A stretch of DNA of 64,000 nucleotides from Roseicella frigidaeris (GTDB lineage: Bacteria > Pseudomonadota > Alphaproteobacteria > Acetobacterales > Acetobacteraceae): positions 1 to 64,000 of the forward strand of contig NZ_QLIX01000023.1 in the NCBI RefSeq assembly GCF_003258945.1, given 5' to 3'. Under the pieces are notes generated by a model. The model saw only the letters and a list, made by a program, of their open reading frames with translations, did no database searches and was not told where the DNA came from. Both the position numbers and the translations under genes were made by a program. Below, in pieces: positions 17,777 to 25,749 of this stretch; position 1 is the stretch's first letter; each line of letters begins with the position of its first letter.

Positions 17777-18919
17777 TCACCCGTCGCGCCGCGCCGGATC
17801 GATTACGTCCGAGGTCATGTCCGCGCCAAGCCGCGGCGCGCCGCGGCGGATGCGCGGCCGCTCGCCGTCGAAGGAGAGCGGCATGGCGACGAGCGGGAAA
17901 TCCTCGCCCGGCACCGTCTGCAGCATCTCCATCGCCGCGGTCTGCGGCTCCGCCAGCACCTCGGGGATGCCGTTCACCGGCGCGCAGGGCACGCCGGCCG
18001 CGACCAGCGCCTCGGCCAGCGTGGCGCGCGGCCAGGCGCGGAGCAGCGCCGCGATCTCCGGCAGCAGCACCGCCTGGTGCGCCAGCCGCGCCCGGTTGCT
18101 GGCGAAGCGCGCATCGCCGGGCCAGTCCGGCCGGCCGACGACCTCGGCGAATTTGCGGAACAACCGGTCGTTGCCGCAGCAGACGAGCAGCGGCCCGTCG
18201 GCGCAGTCGAAGGCCTGGTAGGGCACGAAATTCGGATGGCCCGAGGCATGCCGCTCCGGCAGCTTGCCCTGGTTCACATAGGCGCTGATCTTCTGCCCGG
18301 CCCACATCAGCGCCGTCTCGAAGAGCGAGGTGTTCACCACGCAGCCGCGGCCGGTGCGGGCGCGCTGCTGCAAGGCGGCCAGCGCGCCGATCACCGTCCA
18401 CATGCCGGTGCCCTGGTCCACCACGCTGGCGCCCATGCGCACCGGCGGCCCGCCCGGCTCGCCGGTGATGGAGGACAGGCCGGCGAAGGCCTGGAACAGC
18501 GGCTCGTAGCCCGGGCGATGCGCCAGCGGCCCCTTATGGCCGAAGGCGCCCATGGCGCAGTAGATCAGCCGCGGATGCCGCGCCGTCACCTCGGCCGGCC
18601 CGATGCCGAGCGCCTCGGCGACGCCGGGCCGCAGGTTGTGCACCAGGATGTCGGCGTCCTGCAGCAGCGCGTGCAGCGCCGCGACGCCATCGGGCGATTT
18701 CAGGTCGAGGGTGACGCTGCGCTTGCCGCGGTTGAATTCGTGGAAGTTCAGCGCGTCGCCATGCCGGAAGGCGGGGCCCATCTGGCGGGCGTCGTCGCCG
18801 CCATCGGGCTTCTCCACCTTCACCACCTCGGCGCCGAGATCGGCGAGGATGGCGCCGGCGAAGGGCCCGGAGAGCACCTGCCCCAGCTCCACCACCCTGA
18901 TACCCGCCAGCACGCCCAT
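17777..18919 (-). CDS. Family III CoA-transferase (CaiB/BaiF), second copy of operon
   Basis: A 380-residue class III CoA-transferase. It begins VLAGIRVVELGQVLSGPFAGAIL and has ADLGAEVVKVEKP, FNRGKRSVTLDL, and an Asp in VVDQGTGMW at the place of the catalytic aspartate that forms the acyl anhydride. These enzymes move CoA between carboxylic acids, here probably dicarboxylates. It is the last gene of a four-gene minus-strand operon and starts 11 bases after the lyase gene's stop, with GGGAGGG ahead of the ATG at 18919. A second CoA-transferase lies in the same operon, which suggests two acid partners or a C1-C4 intramolecular transfer. Confidence 0.9.
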   Translation of the reverse strand: MGVLAGIRVVELGQVLSGPFAGAILADLGAEVVKVEKPDGGDDARQMGPAFRHGDALNFHEFNRGKRSVTLDLKSPDGVAALHALLQDADILVHNLRPGVAEALGIGPAEVTARHPRLIYCAMGAFGHKGPLAHRPGYEPLFQAFAGLSSITGEPGGPPVRMGASVVDQGTGMWTVIGALAALQQRARTGRGCVVNTSLFETALMWAGQKISAYVNQGKLPERHASGHPNFVPYQAFDCADGPLLVCCGNDRLFRKFAEVVGRPDWPGDARFASNRARLAHQAVLLPEIAALLRAWPRATLAEALVAAGVPCAPVNGIPEVLAEPQTAAMEMLQTVPGEDFPLVAMPLSFDGERPRIRRGAPRLGADMTSDVIDPARRDG

Positions 18920-18930
18920 CTCGCCCTCCC

Positions 18931-19806
18931 CTATCTTGCGCGAGCGAGCAACCTGCGGGCTCGCTCGACCACCGGCAGGTCGATCATGGCGCCCTCGAAG
19001 GCGACGGCGCCCTCGCCGCGGGCGAGCGCCGTCTCGAAGGCGGCGATCAGCCGGCGGGCGCGGTCCGCCTCCTCGGGCGGCACGCCGTATTCCTCGTTGA
19101 TGATCGGCACATGCGCCGGATGGATGCAGGCGGTGCAGGCGAAGCCGAGCCTGCGCGAGCGCCGCAGCGAGGCGCGATAGCCCTCGAGGTCGCGGAAATC
19201 GGCGAAGGCGCCGACCGAGCCCATGGGCAGGATGCCGGCGCCGCGCGTCGCCGCCACCACCATCATGCCGAAATGGTAGAGCATGTCGGCCCCCGGCACC
19301 GCTTCCAACTCGGTCGAGAGATCCTCCGAGCCGACGCCGAGCGCCGCCATGCGCGGATCGGCCGCGGCGATGGCGGCGAGATGCGGCAGGGCCTGCGGCG
19401 TCTCGACGATGCCGATGAAGCGGGTGCGGCCGACCGGGATGCCGAGCGCCGCCTCGCGCGCCGCCACCACCTCGGAGAGCAGCCGGACATGCTCCGGCCC
19501 CATCACCTTCGGCAGCATCAGCGCCGTGACCGCGGGCATGACCGCGGCGGCGATGTCCGGCACGGCGAGCTCGAGCGGGCGGTTGATGCGCACCGCCACC
19601 TCGGCCCCCGCTTGCCCCACCACCGCGGCGGCGCCGGCCAGCGCGGCGCGCGCCGCCGCCTTCTCCGCCGGCGGGATGCTGTCCTCGAGATCGAGGATGA
19701 CGACATCGGCGCCGCGGGTATGCGCCTTGGCGACGAAGCGCTCGGCGGTCGCCGGGACGAAGAGCAGGGAGCGCCAGTTGGGCAGGGGCATGGGGGTGGT
19801 CCTCAT
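18931..19806 (-). CDS. HpcH/HpaI-fold CoA-ester lyase (CitE-like)
   Basis: A 291-residue CitE-family lyase: SLLFVPATAERFVAKAHTRGAD at the start, DLEDSIPPAEK with acidic residues, LPKV, FIGIVETPQAL with the metal-binding glutamate, and GSEDLS with the metal-binding aspartate. The family cleaves or forms 3-hydroxyacyl-CoA thioesters such as citramalyl-CoA, malyl-CoA or methylmalyl-CoA. In this operon, after a hydratase and CoA-transferase, citramalyl-CoA-type cleavage to acetyl-CoA plus pyruvate is the natural guess. The ATG at 19806 overlaps the upstream transferase's stop as ATGA, indicating translational coupling; the internal ATG at 19791 is an alternative. Confidence 0.88.
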   Translation of the reverse strand: MRTTPMPLPNWRSLLFVPATAERFVAKAHTRGADVVILDLEDSIPPAEKAAARAALAGAAAVVGQAGAEVAVRINRPLELAVPDIAAAVMPAVTALMLPKVMGPEHVRLLSEVVAAREAALGIPVGRTRFIGIVETPQALPHLAAIAAADPRMAALGVGSEDLSTELEAVPGADMLYHFGMMVVAATRGAGILPMGSVGAFADFRDLEGYRASLRRSRRLGFACTACIHPAHVPIINEEYGVPPEEADRARRLIAAFETALARGEGAVAFEGAMIDLPVVERARRLLARAR

Positions 19807-21011
19807 CGGGCGGCGCCGGTCTCGCGCAGGGCGGCGATCTCGGCCGGGGAATAGCCGAGCTCGGCCAGGATCTCGTCGGTCTGCATGCCCTGCCGCGGCG
19901 CCGGCAGGGTCGCCGCGCGCATGCCGCCGCCGAAGGTGACGGCGGTGCGGGCATGGCGCAGCCGCCCCTCGGTCGGGTGGTCCTCGGCCTGCCAGAAACC
20001 GACATCCTGCAGATGCGGGTCCTCCAGCAGGTCGTCGATCGTGTTGTAGCGCGCCGCCGGCACGTCGCGGGCGGCGAAGATCTCCAGCCACGCCGCGGTG
20101 CTCCGCTGCGCCAGGGCCGCGACGCGCACCCGGAAATAATCGGCGGCATTCTCGGTGCGGGCGATGGCGGTGGCGAAGCGCGGATCGGCCTTCAGCTCCG
20201 GCCGGCCGATCGCCTCGAAGAAGGCATGCGCCTGGGCGTCGCTGTTCGGATGCACGGTGATGTAGCCGTCGCTGGTCGGCAGCGGGCGATAGTCCGGGCT
20301 CAGCAGCCTGGCATCGCCGGTCGGCCCCTCGGGCGGGTCGAAGCTGGCGGCGCCGAGATGCTCGCTGGCGACGAAGCTCGCCGCCACCTCGAACATCGGC
20401 ACCTCGATCGCCTCCCCGATGCCGGTCTTCTCCCGCCGGTAGAGGGCGAAGCCGATCGCCTGCGCCGCCACCAGGCCGGTGACGTGGTCGGTCATCACCA
20501 TGGGCACGAAGCGCGGCTCGCCCACCGCGCGGTGGAAGGTGCCGGCGACGCCGGAGAGGGACTGGATGATCGGGTCATAGGCCGGGCGGCCGGCATAGCG
20601 CCCGCCGCTGCCGAAGGCGGTGATGCCGCAATGGATCAGCCGCGGGTTCAGCGCCGCCAGCGAGGCCGCATCCAGCCCGGCGCGCCGCAGCCCGGCGGGG
20701 CGGACATTGGAGACGAAGACATCGGCGCCGGCGATCAGCCGCCGCAGCGCCGCCAGCCCCTCCGGCCGCTTGATGTCGAGCGTGATGCCGCGCTTGTTGC
20801 GGTTGAAGTTGATGAACTTGCCGGACATGGAGGGCGTGCGGCAGCCGGAGGCGAGGCGGCGCAGGATATCGCCCTCCGGCGCCTCCACCTTGATCACCTC
20901 CGCCCCCTGGTCGGCCAGGCTGCGGGTGCAGATCGGCCCCACCACCACCGTGGTGAGGTCGACCACCCGCACTCCCTCCAGCGGCCCGCCCGTCGATCCG
21001 CCTTCGGGCAT
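19803..21011 (-). CDS. Family III CoA-transferase (CaiB/BaiF), first copy of operon
   Basis: A 402-residue class III CoA-transferase with VRVVDLTTVVVGPICTRSLAD, GAEVIKVEAPEGD, NRNKRGITLDIK and an aspartate in VMTDHVTGL at the catalytic position. It differs clearly from the copy at 17777-18919, so this is not a recent duplication. Its start at 21011 shares one base with the stop of the hydratase gene (TGATG), and its stop overlaps the lyase start, so it is embedded in a tightly coupled operon. Its likely role is to activate the acid substrate, or transfer CoA between the carboxyls of a mesaconyl-type ester. Confidence 0.9.
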   Translation of the reverse strand: MPEGGSTGGPLEGVRVVDLTTVVVGPICTRSLADQGAEVIKVEAPEGDILRRLASGCRTPSMSGKFINFNRNKRGITLDIKRPEGLAALRRLIAGADVFVSNVRPAGLRRAGLDAASLAALNPRLIHCGITAFGSGGRYAGRPAYDPIIQSLSGVAGTFHRAVGEPRFVPMVMTDHVTGLVAAQAIGFALYRREKTGIGEAIEVPMFEVAASFVASEHLGAASFDPPEGPTGDARLLSPDYRPLPTSDGYITVHPNSDAQAHAFFEAIGRPELKADPRFATAIARTENAADYFRVRVAALAQRSTAAWLEIFAARDVPAARYNTIDDLLEDPHLQDVGFWQAEDHPTEGRLRHARTAVTFGGGMRAATLPAPRQGMQTDEILAELGYSPAEIAALRETGAAR

Positions 21012-21868
21012 CAGGTGAAGCTGCAATCGAGCTGGGCGCAGAGATGCCCGTCGCGGTCCTCGACCCAGGCCGTGACCTTGCCGTCCTGCGGCGCCGTGCC
21101 GCAGAGCGCGACGGTGTCGCCGACATAGATCGGCCGCGTCAGCCGCGCGGTGAAGCCGGCAAGCCGGCCGGCGGTATGGGCGATGGCGGCGTCGAGCAGG
21201 AGCTGCATGGTCAGCCCGCCATTCTGCACCGTGGCCGGGTAGCCCTCCTCCTGCCGCGCATAATCGGCGTCGTAGTGGATGCGGTGGGCGTTCCAGGTGA
21301 TGGCGGAATAGCGGAAGACCAGGGTCGGGCTGAGATGTTTCTCCACCCGCCAGGCCGCGCCGGCCGGCGCCGGCAGCGGCGCGCCGGTGCCGCTTGTCTC
21401 GCCGGGCTTCACCGCCTCGCGGTAGATGGCGTCGAACTCGTCCACGGCGATCAGGTCGGTGCCGCGGCGGATGGTGTGGCGCATGGTCAGCACGGTGATG
21501 AAGCCGGTGCGCGCCTGCTTCGGCAGGATCGCCGCCACCTCGGCGGTCTTGCTGGCGGTGTCGCCGACGCGGAGGCACTCATGGATCACCACCCGCCGCC
21601 CCGCCCCCATGCGGCGCGGCAGCGGGATGGGCGGCAGGACGACGCCGGGCTGCGGATGGCCGTCCGGCCCGATCTCGCTCTGCCGCGCCGCATCGGCGAA
21701 GAACAGGGTGAACCAGTGCGGCGGCAGCGGGTCGCCGTTGCGGAAGCCGGCCGGGTCCAGGTCCAGCATGCCGGCGATGCGGCGCACCGCGGCGAGGCCG
21801 ACATCCTCCTCGACGACGCGGCTGCGGCCGACCCAGCCCTGCAGCTCGGGGCTCAGCGTCGCGGACAT
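21011..21868 (-). CDS. MaoC-like hydratase (FAS1-like dehydratase; mesaconyl-C4-CoA hydratase type)
   Basis: A 285-residue double hot-dog protein. The N-terminal half is FAS1-like (ELQGWVGRSRVVEEDV, then PLPPHWFTLFF) and the C-terminal half carries the NAHRIHYDADYAR hydratase segment with the catalytic His/Asp. This arrangement and length match mesaconyl-C4-CoA hydratase and itaconyl-CoA hydratase relatives. It is the first gene of the operon with two CoA-transferases and a CitE-like lyase, which supports C5-dicarboxyl-CoA hydration. GGAGG lies six bases before the ATG at 21868. A possible promoter is in the gap of about 125 bases upstream, but none is obvious. Confidence 0.85.
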   Translation of the reverse strand: MSATLSPELQGWVGRSRVVEEDVGLAAVRRIAGMLDLDPAGFRNGDPLPPHWFTLFFADAARQSEIGPDGHPQPGVVLPPIPLPRRMGAGRRVVIHECLRVGDTASKTAEVAAILPKQARTGFITVLTMRHTIRRGTDLIAVDEFDAIYREAVKPGETSGTGAPLPAPAGAAWRVEKHLSPTLVFRYSAITWNAHRIHYDADYARQEEGYPATVQNGGLTMQLLLDAAIAHTAGRLAGFTARLTRPIYVGDTVALCGTAPQDGKVTAWVEDRDGHLCAQLDCSFT

Positions 21869-21993
21869 GCGGCGCCTCCGGCGGCATGGGCGGGCGCGGC
21901 TCGATCGGGCGGCGATGGCGGCATGGGCGTCTCCTCGCCGCCATCCTAGAACCCTTCGCGGCGGGGCGGAAACGCCCCCCCATGGCGCCCCCG

Positions 21994-22728
21994 TCAGGCC
22001 GCCATCAGCCGCCCGAAGCCCGGGCGGCGCGCGGCGATGCCGAGCCGGCGCAGCGCATGCCAGGCCATGGCCTGGTTGCTGGTGACCACCGGCAGGCCAA
22101 GCTCGGCCTCGATCGCCGCGATCAGCCCGCCGCTGCGGATGGCGGTGCAACTGATGAAGCAGGCCTCGGCCCCCGGCGCCTGCCGCGCCGCCGCGCGGAG
22201 CTGGTCGAGGATCGCCGCCGGCGGCAGGCGCGCCATCTCGGTGTTGCGGTCGATGCCGAGATGGCTGCCGCCGGTGACGGCGATGCCCTGGCTGCCGAGC
22301 CAGGCGACCTCGCGCGCATGCACCTCCGCGATATAGGGCGTCGCCAGCAGCACGCGCCGGGCGCCGAGCGCGGCGAGCGCCGCCAGGATGCCATCCGCCG
22401 TGCTGCAGGCCGGCCGCCCCGTCGCCGCCTCGATCCGCTGCCGGATCCCGGCCGCCCGTTCCGGGGCGAAGGTGGAGACGGCGGTGCAGTGGAAGCCGAT
22501 GAGGTCGGGCTCGGCATCGCCGAGCAGCCGCGCCGCCGCCTCCAGCGCCGCGAGCATGGCCTCGAGCTCGGCGGCGCCGCTGCCGCGCAGCGGCAGGCGC
22601 GTCACCAGCATGCCCACGCCCTCCGGCAGCATGGCGCGCAGCTCCGGCTCGGCGATGCTGTTGCCGGAGGGCATGATGAGGCCGAGCCGGGCGGCGTCGC
22701 CGTAATCGATGCGTGCGTCCTGGCTCAC
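21994..22728 (-). CDS. Asp/Glu racemase superfamily, maleate-isomerase-like
   Basis: A 244-residue protein of the maleate isomerase / arylmalonate decarboxylase branch. It has a SGNSIAEPEL motif near residues 21-30 and two cysteines in the expected places, C81 in GFHCTAVS and C194 in FISCTAIRSG. The usual two-cysteine chemistry isomerises maleate to fumarate; related enzymes decarboxylate malonates. The GTG start at 22728 overlaps the upstream gene's stop (GTGA), so they are co-translated. Its proximity to the dicarboxyl-CoA operon suggests handling of an unsaturated dicarboxylic acid. The exact substrate is inference. Confidence 0.82.
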   Translation of the reverse strand: MSQDARIDYGDAARLGLIMPSGNSIAEPELRAMLPEGVGMLVTRLPLRGSGAAELEAMLAALEAAARLLGDAEPDLIGFHCTAVSTFAPERAAGIRQRIEAATGRPACSTADGILAALAALGARRVLLATPYIAEVHAREVAWLGSQGIAVTGGSHLGIDRNTEMARLPPAAILDQLRAAARQAPGAEACFISCTAIRSGGLIAAIEAELGLPVVTSNQAMAWHALRRLGIAARRPGFGRLMAA

Positions 22729-23624
22729 AGGGAGGCCCGCGCCGCGGCCAGCCAGGAGCGGTCGATGTAGTCGGCGGCGCGGCGCGGCCGCGCCGGCAGG
22801 TCGCGGATCAGGGCGCTGGTCTCGATCAGCGCCTGCACCCCGGCCTCGCTCGCCTCGCCGTCGCGCGGGAAGATGCCGTCGCGCGTGTAGTCCTCCCAGG
22901 CGAGGTCGGCATAGCGGCGGGGGATGTCGCTCTCCTGCATGGCGATGCGCGTCGCCGTCTCGCGGTCCTCGTAGAAACTGCCATGCGCGCGCAGGAAGGC
23001 GCGGCCGAAGCGCAGCATCAGGTCGCGATTCGCCGCCGCCCAGCCGGCCTCGACATCGAGGCTGGTGAACTGGAATTCCGGCACTTCGTCGCGCGGGTGG
23101 CACAGCGCGACGAATCCCTCGTCGAGCGCCATGCGGTCGAGCGGCGCGCCCTGCAGCCCGGCATCGATCCCGCCCGTGCGCAGCAGGTCCCAGCGCGCCA
23201 GGATCGGGCCGCAGGCGACCAGCTCGTAATCGCCGGGCCAGTGCAGCCCATGCCCGGCCAGGATGCGCATGACGAGCGAGGAGGAGCCGGCGCGCAGCGA
23301 GGAGACGCCGATCCGCTTGCCGCGCAGCCCGGCGATGTCGCGGATGCCGTGCCGGGCGATGAGGGTGAAGGGCAGCCGGTTGACATTGCCGCCGACGATC
23401 CGCTGGCCGCCGCCGGCCTCGGCATCGAGGATCACGTGCTCGGTCACGCCATAGGCGAGCTGGGCGCGGCCGTCCCGCAGCCGGTCGTTCACCTCCTCGA
23501 TGCCCTCGATATGGTCGATGCGCAGGTCGAGCCCCTCGGCGGCGAAGAAGCCGGCATGCAGGCCGATCCAGGCGGGCAGGTTGAAGTAGTTGCGCGAGAC
23601 GACGGCGAGCGTCAGGCGATCCAT
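22725..23624 (-). CDS. NMT1/SsuA-fold protein (dihydroxyphthalate-decarboxylase-like)
   Basis: A 299-residue periplasmic-binding-protein fold: LTLAVVSRNYFNLPAWIGLHAGFFA at the start, GVTEHVILDAEA, and GLRGKRIGVSSLRAGSSSLV, typical of NMT1/SsuA-like domains. It has no signal peptide or lipobox, so it is probably cytosolic. This matches the 4,5-dihydroxyphthalate-decarboxylase-like branch better than a transporter component, and no ABC permease or ATPase gene is adjacent. Its stop overlaps the start of the maleate-isomerase-like gene, tying both to one pathway. Start at 23624 with GGGGAG upstream. Confidence 0.75.
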   Translation of the reverse strand: MDRLTLAVVSRNYFNLPAWIGLHAGFFAAEGLDLRIDHIEGIEEVNDRLRDGRAQLAYGVTEHVILDAEAGGGQRIVGGNVNRLPFTLIARHGIRDIAGLRGKRIGVSSLRAGSSSLVMRILAGHGLHWPGDYELVACGPILARWDLLRTGGIDAGLQGAPLDRMALDEGFVALCHPRDEVPEFQFTSLDVEAGWAAANRDLMLRFGRAFLRAHGSFYEDRETATRIAMQESDIPRRYADLAWEDYTRDGIFPRDGEASEAGVQALIETSALIRDLPARPRRAADYIDRSWLAAARASL

Positions 23625-23718
23625 GGGCAGATACTCCCCCTCCCTCGGGCCCTTCCCGGGGCATTTCCCGCCCCGCCGCATCGGCCCTATCCTGCCGGCG
23701 GCAGGAAGGAAGCACAGC

Positions 23719-24567
23719 ATGGCCGTCATCGCCATCGTCGCCCAGGGTGCCATGGGCGCCGGGATCGGCCGCCGCCTGACGGGCCAGGGCGCCACGGTGC
23801 TGACCAGCCTGGCCGGCCGCAGCGCCGCCAGCGCCCGCCGCGCCGCCGAGGCCGGAATGCAGGACGCGGCGCCGGAAGCGCTCGCCGCGGCCGACATCGT
23901 CCTCAGCGTGCTGCCGCCCGCCGAGGCCCGGGCCTGCGCCGCCTGGATGGCGCCGGCGCTGCGGGCGGCGGCGCGGAAGGCGGTCTATGTCGATTGCAAC
24001 GCCATCAGCCCGGCGACGGCCGCCGAGGTCGCCGGCCTCATCGCCCCGACCGGCGCCGATTTCGTCGATGGCGGCATCATTGGCGGGCCGCCGCGCGAGG
24101 ATGGCTACACGCCCGTGCTCTACGTCGCCGGCGAGGCGGCGGAGCGCCTGGCGCCGCTGCGGGCGCATGGGCTGGACGTGCGGGTGACGCCGGGGCCGGT
24201 CGGCGCCGCCTCGGCGCTGAAGATGTCCTATGCCGGCATCACCAAGGGGCTGACCGCGCTCGGCGCGGCGATGCTGCTGGCGGCGAGCCGGGGCGGCGCG
24301 GCGGAAGGGCTCGGCGCCGAGCTGGCGCGCAGCCAGCCGGAGCTGCTCGGCTTCTTCCGGCGCATGGTGCCGCCGATGTACGACAAGGCCTATCGCTGGG
24401 TCGGCGAGATGGAGGAGATCGCCGATTTCACCGGCCCGGAGGCGGCGGCGATCTACCAGGCGATCGCCCGCTTCTACGAGGAGATGGCCGCCGACCAGGC
24501 CGGCCCCCGCCAGCGCACCGCCGCCCTCTCCGCCTTTCTTGACGCCGCCCCCAAAGAGCAAGGCTGA
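23719..24567 (+). CDS. NAD(P)-dependent oxidoreductase (beta-hydroxyacid dehydrogenase type, DUF1932)
   Basis: A 282-residue protein with an N-terminal Rossmann domain beginning IAIVAQGAMGAGIGRRL (a degenerate GxGxMG) and DIVLSVLPPAEA, then a helical C-terminal domain of the DUF1932 type with SALKMSYAGITKGLTAL, which carries the lysine equivalent to the catalytic one of hydroxyisobutyrate dehydrogenases. Its reaction is probably oxidation of a 3-hydroxyacid or reduction of the oxo form. It is divergent from the isomerase/decarboxylase-like pair and likely belongs to the same catabolic block. AGGAAGGA precedes the ATG at 23719. Family 2 repeats follow the stop. Confidence 0.82.
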   Translation: MAVIAIVAQGAMGAGIGRRLTGQGATVLTSLAGRSAASARRAAEAGMQDAAPEALAAADIVLSVLPPAEARACAAWMAPALRAAARKAVYVDCNAISPATAAEVAGLIAPTGADFVDGGIIGGPPREDGYTPVLYVAGEAAERLAPLRAHGLDVRVTPGPVGAASALKMSYAGITKGLTALGAAMLLAASRGGAAEGLGAELARSQPELLGFFRRMVPPMYDKAYRWVGEMEEIADFTGPEAAAIYQAIARFYEEMAADQAGPRQRTAALSAFLDAAPKEQG

Positions 24568-24617
24568 ACCCACGCAGGCCAGAGCTTCGACGCGCACGCC
24601 GCAAGGTCGCCACCCGC

Positions 24618-24760
24618 TGCCCTGTCGCGGCTTCGCCGCGGCAGGCTGTGACGCCCCTTGGACCAAAAGCGAATCACGGGGCCCCCACGAAGACGCGCAG
24701 CGGCGTCGTGGGGAACAAATCACGGGGTCCCCACGAAGACGCGCAGCGGCGTCGTGGGGA
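24618..24760. repeat. Intergenic palindromic repeat, family 2, copy 2, with tandem duplication
   Basis: 24618-24713 matches, in opposite orientation, the repeat at 13656-13752 module by module. Its last 43 bases (24671-24713) are repeated almost exactly at 24718-24760 with a 47-base period. Each unit folds as CCCCACGA...TCGTGGGG with loop AGACGCGCAGCGGCG. It lies between two convergent genes. Confidence 0.85.
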
Positions 24761-24765
24761 ATCAT

Positions 24766-25737
24766 CTACTCCTCCGGCTTGAAGCCCGAAGCGGCGACGA
24801 TCGGGCCCCAGCTCTCGCGCTCGCTGCGGATGCGCGCGGCGAAGGCGGCCGGCTCCATGGTGTCGGGCGTGAATTCCAGCTTGCCCAGCACCTCCAGCGC
24901 CTCCGGCGTACGCACCGCATCGACCAGCGCCGCATGCAGCGGCTGCACCACCTCGGGCTTCGTCCCGGCCGGCAGCAGGATGCCGAACCATTCCTGGCGC
25001 GTCAGCTCGGGGAAGCCGGCCTCGGCGAAGGTCGGCACCTCCGGCAGCCGCGGCACCCGCTGCGGCGCGCTGACGGCGAGGATGCGCATCTGCCCCGCCA
25101 GGTGGAAGGGCACCGGCTCGGAGAGCACGTTCATCCCGGCGGTGATCACCCCGGCCAGCACGTCGGTCATCACCGGCGCGCCGCCGCGATAGGGCACGTG
25201 GTTGAGGGCGAGGCCGGTGCGGCGGGCGAGCTCGACGCCGAGGAAATGCGGCATGGTCCCCGGCGAGGGGCTGGCCCAGTCGATCTGCGGCCGCCCCTTC
25301 GCCCAGGCGATGAACTCGGCCAGCGTCTTCGCCGGATGGTCGGCCCGCACCGTGAAGGCGAAGGGGAAGGCGCAGACCGGCGTCACCGGCACGAAATCCG
25401 CGTCCGGGTCGTAGCGCAGCGATTTGTAGAGATGCGGGTAGATGACCAGCATCGAGGCCGGCGTCTGGACGTAGAAGCTGCCATCGGTCGGCGAGGATTT
25501 CGCCGCCTCCAGCGCGATGCGGCCACCAGCGCCGGGCCGGTTCTCGACGACGATATTGGCGTTCAGCGGCCCGCGCAGCCGCTCGGCGATGGTGCGGCAG
25601 ACGACGTCGGAGGAGCCGCCGGGCGGCCAGCCGAGCAGGGCGCGGATGCTGCGCTGCTGGGCGCCGGCCGGGCGGAGGAGGGCCGGCGCGGCGAGGCCGG
25701 CCAGCAGGGCGCGGCGGGAGGCCGGCGGGATGCGCAT
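24766..25737 (-). CDS. Tripartite tricarboxylate transporter (TctC/Bug) substrate-binding protein
   Basis: A 323-residue periplasmic binding protein. It has a signal peptide with a twin-arginine-like start (RRALLAGLAAPALLRPAGA) and mature LGWPPGGSSDVVCRTIAERL. The VVENRPGAGG motif and the VPYRGGAPVMTDVLAG segment complete the two ligand-contact loops of the Bug family. These proteins bind carboxylates or related metabolites for TctAB permeases, none of which is encoded nearby. It is the second gene after an enoyl-CoA hydratase, 12 bases downstream, so it probably serves uptake of the acid that hydratase helps degrade. AGGGAGG precedes the start. Confidence 0.9.
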   Translation of the reverse strand: MRIPPASRRALLAGLAAPALLRPAGAQQRSIRALLGWPPGGSSDVVCRTIAERLRGPLNANIVVENRPGAGGRIALEAAKSSPTDGSFYVQTPASMLVIYPHLYKSLRYDPDADFVPVTPVCAFPFAFTVRADHPAKTLAEFIAWAKGRPQIDWASPSPGTMPHFLGVELARRTGLALNHVPYRGGAPVMTDVLAGVITAGMNVLSEPVPFHLAGQMRILAVSAPQRVPRLPEVPTFAEAGFPELTRQEWFGILLPAGTKPEVVQPLHAALVDAVRTPEALEVLGKLEFTPDTMEPAAFAARIRSERESWGPIVAASGFKPEE

Positions 25738-25749
25738 GGCGATCCTCCC

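Noticed and set aside
17777-24567. The catabolic block considered as a genomic island
   Set aside because: No integrase, transposase, tRNA edge or clear base-composition shift accompanies it.
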